From Artemisia argyi (lineage: Eukaryota > Streptophyta > Magnoliopsida > Asterales > Asteraceae): DNA of 64,000 nt. The notes below the pieces were generated by a model. That model did no database searches, was not told the origin of the DNA, and saw only the letters and a list, made by a program, of their open reading frames with translations. Shown here one piece after another: positions 35,401-46,148 of the stretch (positions are counted from its first letter, which is position 1; each line of letters begins with the position of its first letter). A program made the position numbers and the translations under genes. Where the stretch lies: positions 104,075,350 to 104,139,349 of the forward strand of contig CM060708.1 in the NCBI GenBank assembly GCA_030686995.1, in the 5' to 3' direction.

Positions 35401-35850
35401 ACAGAATGTGTCGAACACATTGTGGTTGAATGACCTACGATGTGGTCGAAAAGGTGCCAAACAACTTATCAAACAAATCGGAGGCGGAGATCAAAATCTG
35501 AAGGTGAAACTTAAATGTATAAGGTATCCAGGTAGCTTTCCGAGGTATTCCAAACTTACTCGGTTACTAAGCTTAAGTTGCAAAACTTCTAACTTCTGAA
35601 ACAAAGGTCCTTATAAGGCTTATCTAAGAGCAAAAGCACGATCAGAGTGATACGGAAGCAAATGATACTTACATAAATGTCTTAGTCTACCCATTCCTCA
35701 CTGGTAATAACTTGGGTTCCTATGGGGAATCCTAAGGTAAAGTTTCAAAGGTTGTCTTATGAGCGCCTACAGTGGAAACTTAGGGGTCCAAACTTCACAG
35801 GTCAAGGGTAAATGTATTACGAATCGCAGCCTGGGCTCTGATACCATAAT
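32426..35850 (-). other. Internal region of the LARD-like element, no coding capacity
   Basis: It begins beside the left LTR with the polypurine tract (minus-strand AGAGGGGAAGAAGT, 32426-32439) preceded by a GAGGACGAAAT stretch. Six-frame reading gives only ORFs under about 90 codons without gag, protease, RT or integrase motifs. Base composition is unremarkable. Confidence 0.8.
35829..35846 (-). other. LARD-like element primer-binding site, initiator-Met
   Basis: Minus-strand TGGTATCAGAGCCCAGGC starts four bases after the LTR. It carries the standard iMet primer sequence TGGTATCAGAGC. Confidence 0.9.
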
Positions 35851-38800
35851 TGTAACACCCCAACCCGATAAGGGTAGAAGTATTACATTACAGTGACATA
35901 TCAGAACAACACAAGCATATGATTTATACATACAAAAGAAATTCAGGGTTTACAAATGGAAAATCTGATACTACAAGGTTACAAAAATAAATACTAAGTC
36001 TAATGAGGTGAAACTTCTTCTAATCATCTCTAGTCCAGCGTAACTATCAAAGCATAGTCTTCTAAGTCCAGTCACACTCTCTTCCCATAACCCAGCTTCC
36101 TACTAAAACCTGCCGCAGGAAAAGGAAATGCGGCTGAGCTTAAAAAGCCCAGTGAACAGATACATATACAAAGCAATGATAATGAAACAGAACTGAGATA
36201 TAGTGCATTGGGGAAATAGAATAAGGAATAGATAAAAGAGTAATAGAATAGAAAGAAGAAAGGATAGTCATCTACCACGAGCCCAAAACTCAAAGTCATA
36301 ACTCAACATCATAATCTCAAAGTCATAAGCCGTCAATTCATAATCTCACAATCAGAGGGGATACCTCTCAGGCAACCAGATAATATGAGGGGTGTCCTCA
36401 TGTATCATAATAGTGGAGTAGCTAGCTCCCAGAGATTGTGAAAGGCGTGTATTGCACACAGCACCAGTCACCTCAAAGTCAACTCAAAGTCATAGTTAAA
36501 TCCACTAAGCATACATATCTAGGATTGCAATCCATACGCCCCTTACTCAAAGTCAATCTCAAAGTCATATACTCAAAGTCATAATGGCCATAATAATATC
36601 ATAAAAGGGACGACGTGAGAAATCACTCACCCACGCATGAGTCATGCCAGTGGTGCATCACAGACATGCCTATGGTACCTCCATAGGTAGAAAAACATAA
36701 ATGGCTCGGGTATCAAACTAAGAGTCAGGTCTCAAAATCAACAAAAGGTCATAAAGTGAAGTTTCATCTCAAAGTCAGCTCAAAATCATATCAAGGTTCA
36801 ATTAAAAGGGAACATAGCAATGGCTTGGGAAAAACTTAATCGTATCATATCTCAAAATCATAATATCAGAAATCATATCAATGGTTCAGAATATCCAAGG
36901 TTCATTTCCAAAGGTTCATTACAAAAGATTTATTATTAAGTTTCATAAGTTCAAATAAAATGTGAAAGAGTTAAAAGAAAACAGATTTAAAAACTTTAAT
37001 AATCATTTACCCATTTCATTCAAAGATCTCCCTTTTTAAACATTCTTCATACAAGCCAATTAATCCTTCATTTAAAAATGGTTTCATTTCAAAATCATAG
37101 AGTATCATTTCAAAACAGTTTCCTTCCATAACATCAAGTTATATTTTCAAAAGGTTTTCATCTCAAATTATCATAAAGGATGAACCAGAGATATCGGATA
37201 TTCAAAGGTCAGAAGTCATCGTAGTGGCAAAAGAAACGGATCACGAATCATGAGAAACCTTACTAAAAGGTTAGAATATCTGTACCTTGCCGAAACAATC
37301 ACAAAGCTAGAACCCAACAAGTGTAGATGGATCACTCCCGCTTCACCGCACCTAGAAGCAAGTGTATACGAATTATGACGAGTTCGAATTACTTAAGTTA
37401 GCTATTTTAGTTATCCTTCCAATTTTTTTTTAGTAGCTTTCTATTTTAGGTAACCTTTTAATATTTTGTAACTTCCCACTTTAAGTAGTTTAAGCATTAT
37501 AGAAGACTTTCTATATTTTTTGTAAGTTTCTCGTATTAACAATATTTATCTTTTATGGTTACAATTATAAATTAATTTAGTTAGATTACTCGAAATGAAC
37601 ATTATAATAGATTAGAGTTAATCACGATAATTTAGTAAAGTTTAGGGTCAAAATATAAAATATCAAAAATTAAATATTAAAACGCCAACTAAAATTATTC
37701 TAAGCTTATACTATAGTTTTATATCAGAAAATAATTCTAAACCCCGTCGTTTTATAATATATATAAATGTATTCTCATCGTTATTTTAGACCGCGACGAC
37801 CCAAAATATTTTTATCAAATTATACCACAAAGCCTTTTTCGAAAGAAAACATTAAGTCGAGACCCTCTCTTTAATTAAATATAACTCGAGACCAACCCCT
37901 TCATTGAAAAATAAAATAACTCAAATACATGTGTCGAATCAGCAAAGAAACAAGCAAGTCGCATTTTATATTATATGTATTCGAACCAAAGAGGAAAACA
38001 ACACCAAGTCTTTAACCCCTTTTAAGATATACTGGTCGAATGACCTTAGACCACAACCAACTTGTTCTATTTTTGTTTCTTATGATCGAATAACAGAAAA
38101 CAAATCCATCTTGTATTGCTTTAAGTTTATACGCATGATCCATGTTTCCAAAACTCCAACATGACAAGCAATGTTTGAAGGATACATGTATTCCATTTAT
38201 ATATGCAATGAAGATCAGGTTTTATTAAGTTTTCATGCACATGTACTCACGTATAACCTTTTTATATCTTTATTCATTCCATGCTTTGGTACAAAAGAAT
38301 ATAAGATGTAATAGAGTGCCACGAGATCAATGAAAAGGAGGAAGATTATACCTCACTCTCGACAGGAACTAGGAACGAGTGGAAAAAGAACCAAAAACAA
38401 TATCGAAACAATTCTCCTTGAACACCCTATGCGTACAAACCAAATACCCTAAAAAGATCACCCTCCAACCTGCTCCTTCACCCTTTGTTGTTGTCGGTCA
38501 GAAGCAAAAAGAAAAGAACCAGAAAAGAAAACCAAGCCGCTACCTTCTTGAAGAAGAAAAAAAAAACGTGTATGCGAATAATGTGAAAATGACCGTATGT
38601 TTTGGGAGAGGAGAATGATGCGTTTTGTGTGTGAATGAAGGAGGAGAAACCGTATATTATGGATGTCAATTAAAAGAAAACGTGTTTTGTAAATGGCAAG
38701 TATATATTCAGTTTTTTTAATGTTACCAATCAAGAGATAATAAGTGATCTTGGCATTAATTTGTACTTATCTCTTGGAACATATTGCTGGCCGAATTTTT

Positions 38801-39040
38801 GTAGCATATACACATAAATTTTCGATTTACAAATCCTTAGATTTAGGAAACAGTTATTTTATAATGTTAGTTTAGTTTTAGTTATGTTATATAACATAAG
38901 TTTTATTAATGATATAAAATTTAGTTAAGTTAAAATGGTATTCATTTATATATTTTAAGTATTCTTAGATTTTTTTTTTTTTTTTTTATTTAGAGGGGCA
39001 TTTTAGTCATTTCACATGCTTTTAGATTTTAGGTGTTACA
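35851..39040 (-). repeat. LARD-like element 5' LTR, 3190 bp
   Basis: Partner of 29236-32425, followed by TGTAT (39041-39045). A candidate TATA box is minus-strand TATAAAAAG at 38258-38266, about 780 bases into the LTR. Confidence 0.94.
38258..38266 (-). promoter_or_regulatory. Candidate TATA box of the LARD-like 5' LTR
   Basis: Minus-strand TATAAAAAG. Placed by sequence alone; the U3 length of about 780 bases is similar to the chromovirus LTR at 48060. Confidence 0.4.
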
Positions 39041-39045
39041 TGTAT

Positions 39046-40534
39046 CGAGTCATAATGATGTTTTGTAGGATTTTCCAGGAAGTAGGACATAAGTTTTTCC
39101 AGAAATTTTCCAGAAACTTAACATAAAGATTTCTGCAGGTCACTTCTGACAGCGTCATGTGTAAAATTCTGGAAATTTTGCTAGTTTTGTTTTTCTAACG
39201 GAGTCTTGAAGTTTTTGTTAATTATTTAGTTTTATAAACTCCAGGAAATCTGCAAACATTCATTCTACAAGCATTATATCTTAATTTGCTTTCTAGGACT
39301 TGTTAGTATATATAGATTGCCGCCGATTTTACGCGAGGTTGCCTTGTTTGTTTTCTCAGGTTTAACAGGTTATGTATGACAAGAAGATGATTTATTTTTC
39401 TGGAAGGGAAGCTTTGAATGTTCATTTTCTTGGAGGAAGATCTAACCTTGTTACCACACTATCCACACCGAACGAATCAGGGGAGTATTTGCTTTCATTC
39501 TTTTACCTGTTTTACTTTTACATTCTTTAATTGAACATTGGGGACAATGTTCATCCTAAGTGTAAGGGGAGGGTAAATGATAATACCTTATAGGATACTA
39601 TTGCACTTGAGTTTGTTTGTTCGATGGTAGGTGTGTAATAAAACTAAGAGAAATACTTGTTAGTGTAATTTTAGAGCCAAATTTAAAATTTTTTACAACA
39701 TTTAGGAGTGAAACTTTAGCGTTAGCAAGCGTCTCATGGATAGGAGTTGTATGACTAGCACAAAACCGTACCATTCAGAAAAATTTTCCACCAAAATATG
39801 TGAGGTTCGCCTTCAGATTTGATAGGAAAAGCATTCACTATTAGTGCTTATGAGTGTACCGGTAGCATTTAGATTCTAGAACTTGCGTTAGTGATGCATC
39901 CCGAGACCGCTAGTGAGACTAAATTCGTGTAGTAGGATTTACTACATGATAAGAGGCATTAGGATCACCCTTGTGTTAAACCCGTATCATAATTACTTGA
40001 CCATTTAAGTCATATTACTTGGCTAGTAAAGTCAACTAATTTCTCCCACACCTTAGCCTTGTACTCATTTTTAGTACACGAAACCCCTAGTGCACCCCTC
40101 CGAGCCTATCTTTTCGTTTCTAACTTTAAGCATCTTACTTAAAGGAAGAATTTGTTACAACCCACCCAAACGTGCAACCAAATCACCTTATCCTTCCGTG
40201 TATGCACTCATCTTTAGTGCATTATTGTTACATATTTAAACCCTTAGTTAATTATCTAATTGATTACATGGTTGCTAAGTCGAGTCATATCTTGTACATA
40301 TTGTTTTGGGACGATTGGGATTCATGGGTAAAGTATTTGTGTTATGGAGTAATGGGGAAGAACATCATTTATTACCCCCATATGTGCGTTAATCTTAAAA
40401 AGTACTCCAAGTGTTTTGATTTTCTTGATTCGCGTCATTAGATTAGTTTATTGTAAAGTATGTAAAAATTCAAGTGTAAGGGGAATGTACATTCTCTATG
40501 ATATATTATTTTGGATGGTAGGGTAAGAGTGTAT

Positions 40535-40575
<41 letters not shown>

Positions 40576-41126
40576 CATACGGACTACCATCCCGTTTCAT
40601 TTTATGTTTATTTTATGTTTTTGTTGTTTTTCATTGATTAGCTTAAGTCGAGACTAGTTTTGGCTTAGCAACGCCATATTGTACATGTAATTAACCAAGA
40701 TGATTAGCTCGCCACCAGTAAATATTGCCTTTATCCAACAAAACCGTGTATTTCATATCCCTACACCTAACGTTATAACCCTTTAAAAGACCTCTTTGAT
40801 AGTTTATCCTTGGTGCTTACGCCAAGTGGTGGAGGTTTGATCTTTTCCCAAGCCTATGGTAATCTATTTTGCTATGACAGGTAGTGAGAGATGTTTTCCA
40901 TTTTCATATTGTGATATATACTTTATTACACCTAAGATATGTGATTATCTAAACACTATTTGTGAGGTGCTAGTATATGACCTCCGTGCTTGTCTTTGGT
41001 CTTTAGTGGAACGATTATTTGTTGTAATTACTTTTATATTAGGGTTAAATGACCCCTAACTTGTATTTTGATTAGAATAAAAGCGCATTTGCTTGAGGAC
41101 AAGCTAATCGCAAGTGTAAGGGTATT
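39046..41126 (+). other. Element A 3' noncoding region
   Basis: About 2 kb without a credible ORF. Polypurine-like AAGTGTAAGGGG occurs at 39558, 40472 and, before the LTR, 41112 (GG only after GTAA plus one G). A poly(A) run with one G lies near 40537-40575. The phrase GGGGACAATGTTCATCC precedes the tract at 39558, as in Athila 3' regions (from memory). Confidence 0.65.
41110..41126 (+). other. Element A polypurine tract
   Basis: GCAAGTGTAAGGGTATT directly precedes the LTR start TGATGAGG. It is less pure than usual tracts, but it is the last of four similar copies and sits exactly at the boundary. Confidence 0.7.
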
Positions 41127-41331
41127 TGATGAGGCGAAAAATGAACCGTTTTAGGGGGTCATTTAAGCCCGGATTCGAACTTATTTGATTAAATATTGCC
41201 CTAAATTGTTCCTTTTGTCATTTTAGGTACTTTTGGAGTGAATTCTGGAAAAGGAAGCATTTTGAACGTTTTTAGAGCATAAAAGTGAAGAAAACGGCAA
41301 AGTCTTAATTTTCCTTGCTGAGAACTGTACC

Positions 41332-41583
41332 TGACGTCGTCACAAGTTTCTTAATGACGGCGTCAAGAGTAATACAAGAGGTGGAAGTGGATAAAGTCCG
41401 TGACGGTCCAGAGAGTTTTGTACTAGGGACATGACGGCGTCACCATAGGCCGCCATGGTCCAAATGTTAGTGACGGCCCAGAACAGAATTACACATGACG
41501 GCGTCAAAAGTGGATCTAGGCAATCCGATTTCATTATGGGCGCCGAGTTGACGGCGTCATAATTTTCTTCTTGACGCCGTCAC
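41332..41583. promoter_or_regulatory. Cluster of eight TGACG motifs upstream of the TATA box
   Basis: TGACG starts at 41332, 41355, 41401, 41432, 41471, 41496, 41549 and 41572. Several are the palindrome-like TGACGGCGTCA or TGACGCCGTCA. TGACG is the core bound by TGA-class bZIP factors in plants. The cluster ends 10 bases before the TATA box. Confidence 0.65.
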
Positions 41584-41593
41584 CTTGTAAAAT

Positions 41594-41603
41594 CTATATA
41601 TAG
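41594..41603 (+). promoter_or_regulatory. TATA box of the shared A/B LTR
   Basis: CTATATATAG lies 467 bases into the LTR. It sets U3 at about 0.5 kb and R plus U5 at about 0.95 kb. Confidence 0.65.
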
Positions 41604-42581
41604 GTTTCTAAATTTCATTCATTAGTGTGCAACTTTGAGGGAGAAACCCTAGGACGAATTTTTCTAGTTTTTTCAAGGGTTTCAACCCTTTGAACTTTTC
41701 ATGTAAATTTGAGATAAGTACTCTTTCAATTCAATCAATATGTCTATGTGTTGCTTGAATATATGTTACACTTGTCTTCAATTTAACATGCTCAGCTAGA
41801 TTTATTTTGTGTTTGCTTAGATGTAGTGAAACCTAGATGTTAATTATGGGTTGATTGTTTGTTTATAGTTGTTACGGATGATTGTATTCGATGTTAGGCT
41901 TAAGAAAACTGGCAGACTTCCATTGGTAATATGCTTGAACGTCTTAAGAAACATGATCAGAGGTGTACTATGATTTTTGGTTGTATTTAATGCGTAGGAG
42001 AAATCTAATGATCCCATGTTAGGAGCTTCTTACGGCTCGACATAGGAGTGAAGTAGGATCCTATAGAGTTAGGGAATATTGTACACGGCCCTACGACTAG
42101 TATTAAGGAATACGACCCGTCATCCATGCAATTGTAACAAATTATCAACCTGTAAAAGATATCTAGGGAGTAATGAAACCTAAGTAAACACAACTTTCCC
42201 CATTATTGTTTACACCACTAGTTTAATTAGATTTCATTTCATTTTTGTCATTTTATTTTGATTGCATCTTAGTTTATTTGGGTTAGTTGATTAGCAACTA
42301 ATTCCGCCCACTCTTCCAAAAACCGAGATTTTACTTGCTTTCATAAAATATATAAATACAAAAAGAATCATCCCTCACCTCTAGACCTAGTTTTTAGGCT
42401 TTCTAATCTTAGCGACACTATTCCTGAGTTGAACGATCAATCCCGCGGTACTTGTCACTATACTATACTACAACAATCAAGTACACTGCCTGGTGGGGGT
42501 TGTAAGCTTCTCGAGATCCCTCGAGAGGTAAAGCCTGGTGCGATTCCCACGTATCAGTTGCAAAACCACGCATCAAGTTTT

Positions 42582-42600
42582 TGGCGCTGCAACTCAGGGT
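42582..42600 (+). other. Element B primer-binding site, degenerate tRNA-Asp type
   Basis: TGGCGCTGCAACTCAGGGT lies six bases after the LTR. It aligns with the site of element A (13242-13260) with several changes, so it is probably weakened. Confidence 0.65.
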
Positions 42601-42738
42601 ATAGTTATTGCTTAGGTTGAAATTTCTTTTTATTAGGTCTACTTACAAGATTCCTATCAAGTGAGATTTTTTCTTTTTATTTTGTAGCTTTCTTGTAGTC
42701 TATCTTTTCTTTGTGATTTTTTTTGTAATTTTCTTCAA

Positions 42739-43374
42739 ATGGACTTTTCACTTAGACTTCTAAGATTGCAAGATAAGGTTGAATGGCTAGAACACCAAGG
42801 AGTTCAAAATACCTCATTTAAAGACACCTGTGAGTCATATGAGCCTTCACCTAGGATAGATTCTTATGAACAACCTCTATGTTTTGGATCTCGTTTTAGT
42901 GAGGCCAATAGGAAAAGCGACCTAGTTTGCCAAAGAATTATGGAGTGAGCCGTAGCAACAAAACGTAAGTTGGATGAAGCACTAGGTTTGTTGTTATCAC
43001 TACCTAAGAAAACAATTGAGGAGGATTTAGCCGAGCATGATCACATTGATCAAAAACACCTAGGTTTTATGACCAATGACTTTGAATCTCAAGGAACACA
43101 TGATGAATACTTTAGGCAAATTGAACATAAGATTATTGAGGAAGATCCTTATGATTCGGACATAGAAGTTGAGATGCCTACAGAAGCACGTGAGATACTT
43201 AGGAGGATGCTTAGGATAGATTCTACCAAAACACATGATGAGGATATAGGTGATCTTGACACGTGGAATGATAAGGTCAATAACATAAGCCCAAAAAATA
43301 CTCAACCATCATTTGAGGCACACACAGCGCTCATGGCTTACCCGGAAGAAGTAGAAGAAACTGTGGAAAACTAG
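42739..43374 (+). pseudogene. Element B ORF, unrecognised, one stop
   Basis: ATG 42739 comes after a leader that aligns with the gag leader of element A, so this ORF holds the gag position. It runs 69 codons to TGA 42946-42948 and continues in the same frame to TAG at 43372. The product is acidic (Glu/Asp-rich), hydrophilic and apparently helical, with no zinc knuckle, membrane segment or known motif. It is unlike the gag of A. A short element-specific protein or a degraded gag are both possible. Confidence 0.5.
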
Positions 43375-43389
43375 AAGGGGGAATAGTTT

Positions 43390-44649
43390 ACCGGTTTTAA
43401 ACTTGAGTTTCTTCTAATACTTTTACGTGTAATTACCAATTAAGACGTATCAAACAATAAATTATATGCAAGTATAAAAGTAAGAAACGATCAAACCATA
43501 ACACGATTGTTTATCATGGTTTGGCTACAAGGACTCTTTCTCCTTGCCCTACTCCACGCCCCGAGTATCCAACTCGAGAGTTTTCTTGCACTAGTCAACA
43601 AGCTCCTTTATCTGGCGGAGAAAACCTTACACGTCGCTTACATACTATTTCCGACACTAAGCTAGATGTCGAGTTCTTTCACAAGGGTACAACCACTCCC
43701 AATAGTTCTTTTACAAGGGTACAACAACTCCCGATACTCTAAGTATTTTGAGGACTAAAATACTAACCGATCACTACAAATGGATACAATTAAATGAAGT
43801 ATAAACTTTACTAGTTTACACTAATGCTATGCTAGACAAGTCTTGCAACGTTGTGTTGAAGCTTGTAAGATCGTGATCTTCTTGCTACAAAGAGAGATTC
43901 ACAAATATGAAAGTTGACTGAGTTAGAAATGAAGTATATGCAATGAAATATGATAGAGAGTGATAACAAAAACTCAAGAAGTGAGTTGCTATTTATAGGC
44001 CTTCAAACAGACCAACCCACGGAAATGGCGGAACACATCCTTTGGTTCCGTCCGTTATGCCCAAGGGTTCCGCCATCATGTCTGACAGAATCTTGCATAA
44101 AATATTTCACAATCTAACACAATATTCTCAAGATCTCCCGAAGTCAACTTTGAGATCTTGAGTGTGAATCAATACATAATAGAACATGTTTCTTACACAC
44201 TTACACACATGTTTCCTTGAAGGGACATGTGTGATGTAAGCAATGATGCAACTAACATATTATTTCTAATTTTAGATATTCCTAAAAAAGAAAGTATACA
44301 TGTGAAAATAGTTTATGTATAGAATCAAAACATGTTTGTTTGAAATGTTTAGCAAGTGAATGTTTTACTAAAAAGAGTTTGCTTGCTTATATCCTAATAT
44401 GACAAACTAATTAGTAAACTTGCTAAATATACATATTAGACATTTTCAATACATGTACTTAAACTAATGTATACTTTACTTAGAAAATACTTTGTGAAAA
44501 CATGTAAATGTAGTTTGAGTGAAGTTAAGTAAAAGACTTTTAAATTATGTTTATGATTTGCCAAAAATAAACTTTATCATTTGTAGTTAACAAAACTAAG
44601 AAAGATCGTAAAATATAAATAACGTTTTTAGGTGATATTTGTATTAACA
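43390..44649 (-). repeat. Sirevirus-like LTR (left edge uncertain)
   Basis: The right edge is clear: plus-strand ...ATTAACA followed by ATCTCCCCCTTTTTG, i.e. an LTR start TGTTAAT preceded by a polypurine tract on the minus strand. Minus-strand CTATAAATAG (43989-43998) is a good TATA box. Upstream of it lie TTCCG repeats. A 31-base direct repeat is at 43676-43738. The left edge lies somewhere between 43375 and 43430; I could not find the duplicated target or the other LTR. Confidence 0.6.
43989..43998 (-). promoter_or_regulatory. TATA box of the sirevirus-like LTR
   Basis: Minus-strand CTATAAATAG, with GC-richer TTCCGTCCG and TTCCGCC motifs within about 100 bases upstream. Confidence 0.5.
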
Positions 44650-45237
44650 ATCTCCCCCTTTTTGTTGACGACAAAACATAGATTTTATTTTTACGCAAAT
44701 GGATAATTATAGATTTCGAGCCTTTTGAAAATTTACATGTCATATGATTATTTCAACTTTTGAGTATGTCATGATGTGTTTAAAGTTGATTTGGTAAAAT
44801 ATATCCTATCTCCCCCTTTTTGTCTAAACAAAAAGAAGAGTAGCGAAGCGGAAATGTGTCAAGCCAAATGCTCCTCCTTGGACAATACTCCCCCGAAATG
44901 GAGTGCCAAGAGAGGATACCTGGATTTTGGTCCTACTATAAAAGGTTAGTTTGTTGTAGGGATAAGGATGATAATACCAAGTATAAGAGAGTAAGTATTC
45001 ATCACATGACAACTATTTAGTAACAAACAACCAAATGAGAATGACCAACACAATATATATAAGTAGAACCATTTATTTTCAAGTAAAATTTAAACTTTGA
45101 CTATAAATAGTCAAACCTAAAGGCTTGAAAAAAGTCTACTATTTAAAGAACAAACAAACAAAGTTAAATGAAAACTACACCTACAAATAAAAAGGGTCCT
45201 AAGTGAGATTCTACCATTATTTGATCCTAAGAAGGCT
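44650..45237 (-). other. Sirevirus-like 3' noncoding region with two polypurine tracts
   Basis: TCTCCCCCTTTTTGT occurs at 44651 (next to the LTR) and again near 44810, with a further CTCCCCCG near 44890. On the element's strand these are repeated polypurine tracts, a feature noted for sireviruses. No ORF. Confidence 0.55.
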
Positions 45238-46145
45238 CTATGCTTGAGGCAAGTGAGAGATGGCGTTAAGACGCTCCAAGATGTGGTTAAGGATAAACCG
45301 CATTTCATCTTGAAGTTGATGAACCAAGATATTGCATCTCTCACTTATATGAGAGGTTCTTTCGCACATGTTGCAATCATGGCGAGAAGGTGGTGGTTGT
45401 AGAACTTGGTTTGGAGGTGGTGGATCATTGGTGGTGGTTGAAACATTTGTTGTTGCGGGAGCAAAGGTGGATGGTTGAGAGGTGTGTCGGTTTCCTACAA
45501 TAGATGAGTACATTGCGGTTTGGAAATCCATGGCTTGGGTGAGATGAGAATCAATCATGTGCTTGAAAGCATAGAGGCTTTCCAAGCGAGTTTTGAGTTC
45601 TTCATGAGAGTTTGGAGATTTGGTCCACAAGGAGAATCAATCATGTTGTTGTTGATCATGATGGTGAAAGCTTGGTTCTCCATAAAGAGGACCGTGGATG
45701 TCATTGTAAATTGGATGAAACAACAATGGTTGTTGATGAGGATGATCTTGATCTTGTGGAAAGATGGAAGGTCTAGCATGCTTGTAAGCCAAACACTCTA
45801 TTAGCGATGGTTGATGAGGCTTTTCCTCCAATGGGTTACTTGGTTGAGAACTAGGTTGTTGTTGAGTTTCCATTTGTTCCATAGTATCAAAAAGTGGCAA
45901 TGGTGGTAGATTTGATGATCTTGGTGGAAGGTCATCCAAAGTTTCCATAAATGGATGTGGCGATGTTGGTGGTGTTTTGAAGAGTTCCATTGGTGTCATT
46001 TTTGGTGATTGAGGTGATGGAGTTTTTGAAGGTTGACTTGGTGTTGAAGGTGGTGTTGGATCACTTGGAGTTATGGTTGGTGGAGGATCGGTGATTTTGT
46101 TAGCAATGCAAGTGTTTGGAGATGGTGTTGGAAGACTTTGGTAGG
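45238..46145 (-). pseudogene. Unrecognised Pro/Thr/Gln/His-rich ORF with one stop
   Basis: One frame is open from a TAA at about 46146 to the stop at 45238, interrupted only by TGA at about 45637. The N-terminal half is Pro/Ser/Thr-rich, then Gln/His/Pro-rich. After the TGA it is more ordered, with a possible knuckle CNMCERTSHISERC (CX2CX4HX4C) and a C-terminal helix. The first ATG is at 45999 but the proline-rich frame starts earlier. The knuckle suggests a gag-like origin; its place between pol and LTR of a sirevirus-like element would also fit an env-like gene, though no membrane segment is seen. Function unknown. Confidence 0.45.
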
Positions 46146-46148
46146 ATT

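Larger units (their letters stand above)
29236..39040 (-). mobile_element. Large non-coding LTR retrotransposon derivative (LARD-like), 9.8 kb
   Basis: Two 3190-bp LTRs (TGTAACACC...GTGTTACA) enclose 3425 bp. Duplicated target TGTAT flanks it. The iMet primer site is beside the right LTR and the polypurine tract beside the left, so it is minus-strand. No gag or pol motif occurs in any frame. Only two LTR substitutions were noticed, so the insertion is very recent. Minus-strand AATTTCGAGGACGAAAT before the polypurine tract is like the 3' end of Tekay/Del chromoviruses (from memory), which suggests the helper lineage. Confidence 0.93.
12691..42575 (+). mobile_element. Element A: Athila-like gag-protease-only element, three times interrupted
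   Basis: Pieces: 5' LTR end 12691-13235, primer site and leader 13236-13317, leader plus gag-protease and a 141-codon ORF 26257-29235, 3' noncoding region 39046-41126, LTR 41127-42575. Joins are set by duplicated targets: CCTTT at 13313-13317 and 26252-26256, TGTAT at 29231-29235 and 39041-39045. No reverse transcriptase, RNase H or integrase is present in any piece, so it is non-autonomous. The 5' end lies left of the window beyond E1. LTR copies A and B differ by two indels (48 and 19 bases) and about 3% substitutions by eye. Confidence 0.85.
41127..42575 (+). repeat. LTR shared by elements A and B, 1449 bp
   Basis: It starts TGATGAGGCG and ends GCATCA, inverted ends like the other Athila-type LTRs here. 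A polypurine tract lies on its left and a primer-like site on its right, so it is both the 3' LTR of A and the 5' LTR of B. It preserves the uninterrupted site into which E1 inserted in the other copy (TGTAC at 41964-41968). Confidence 0.88.

Noticed and set aside
29236..39040. Assembly duplication producing the two 3.2 kb copies
   Set aside because: A perfect TGTAT duplication, primer site on one side and polypurine tract on the other fit a true LTR element; still worth long-read support.
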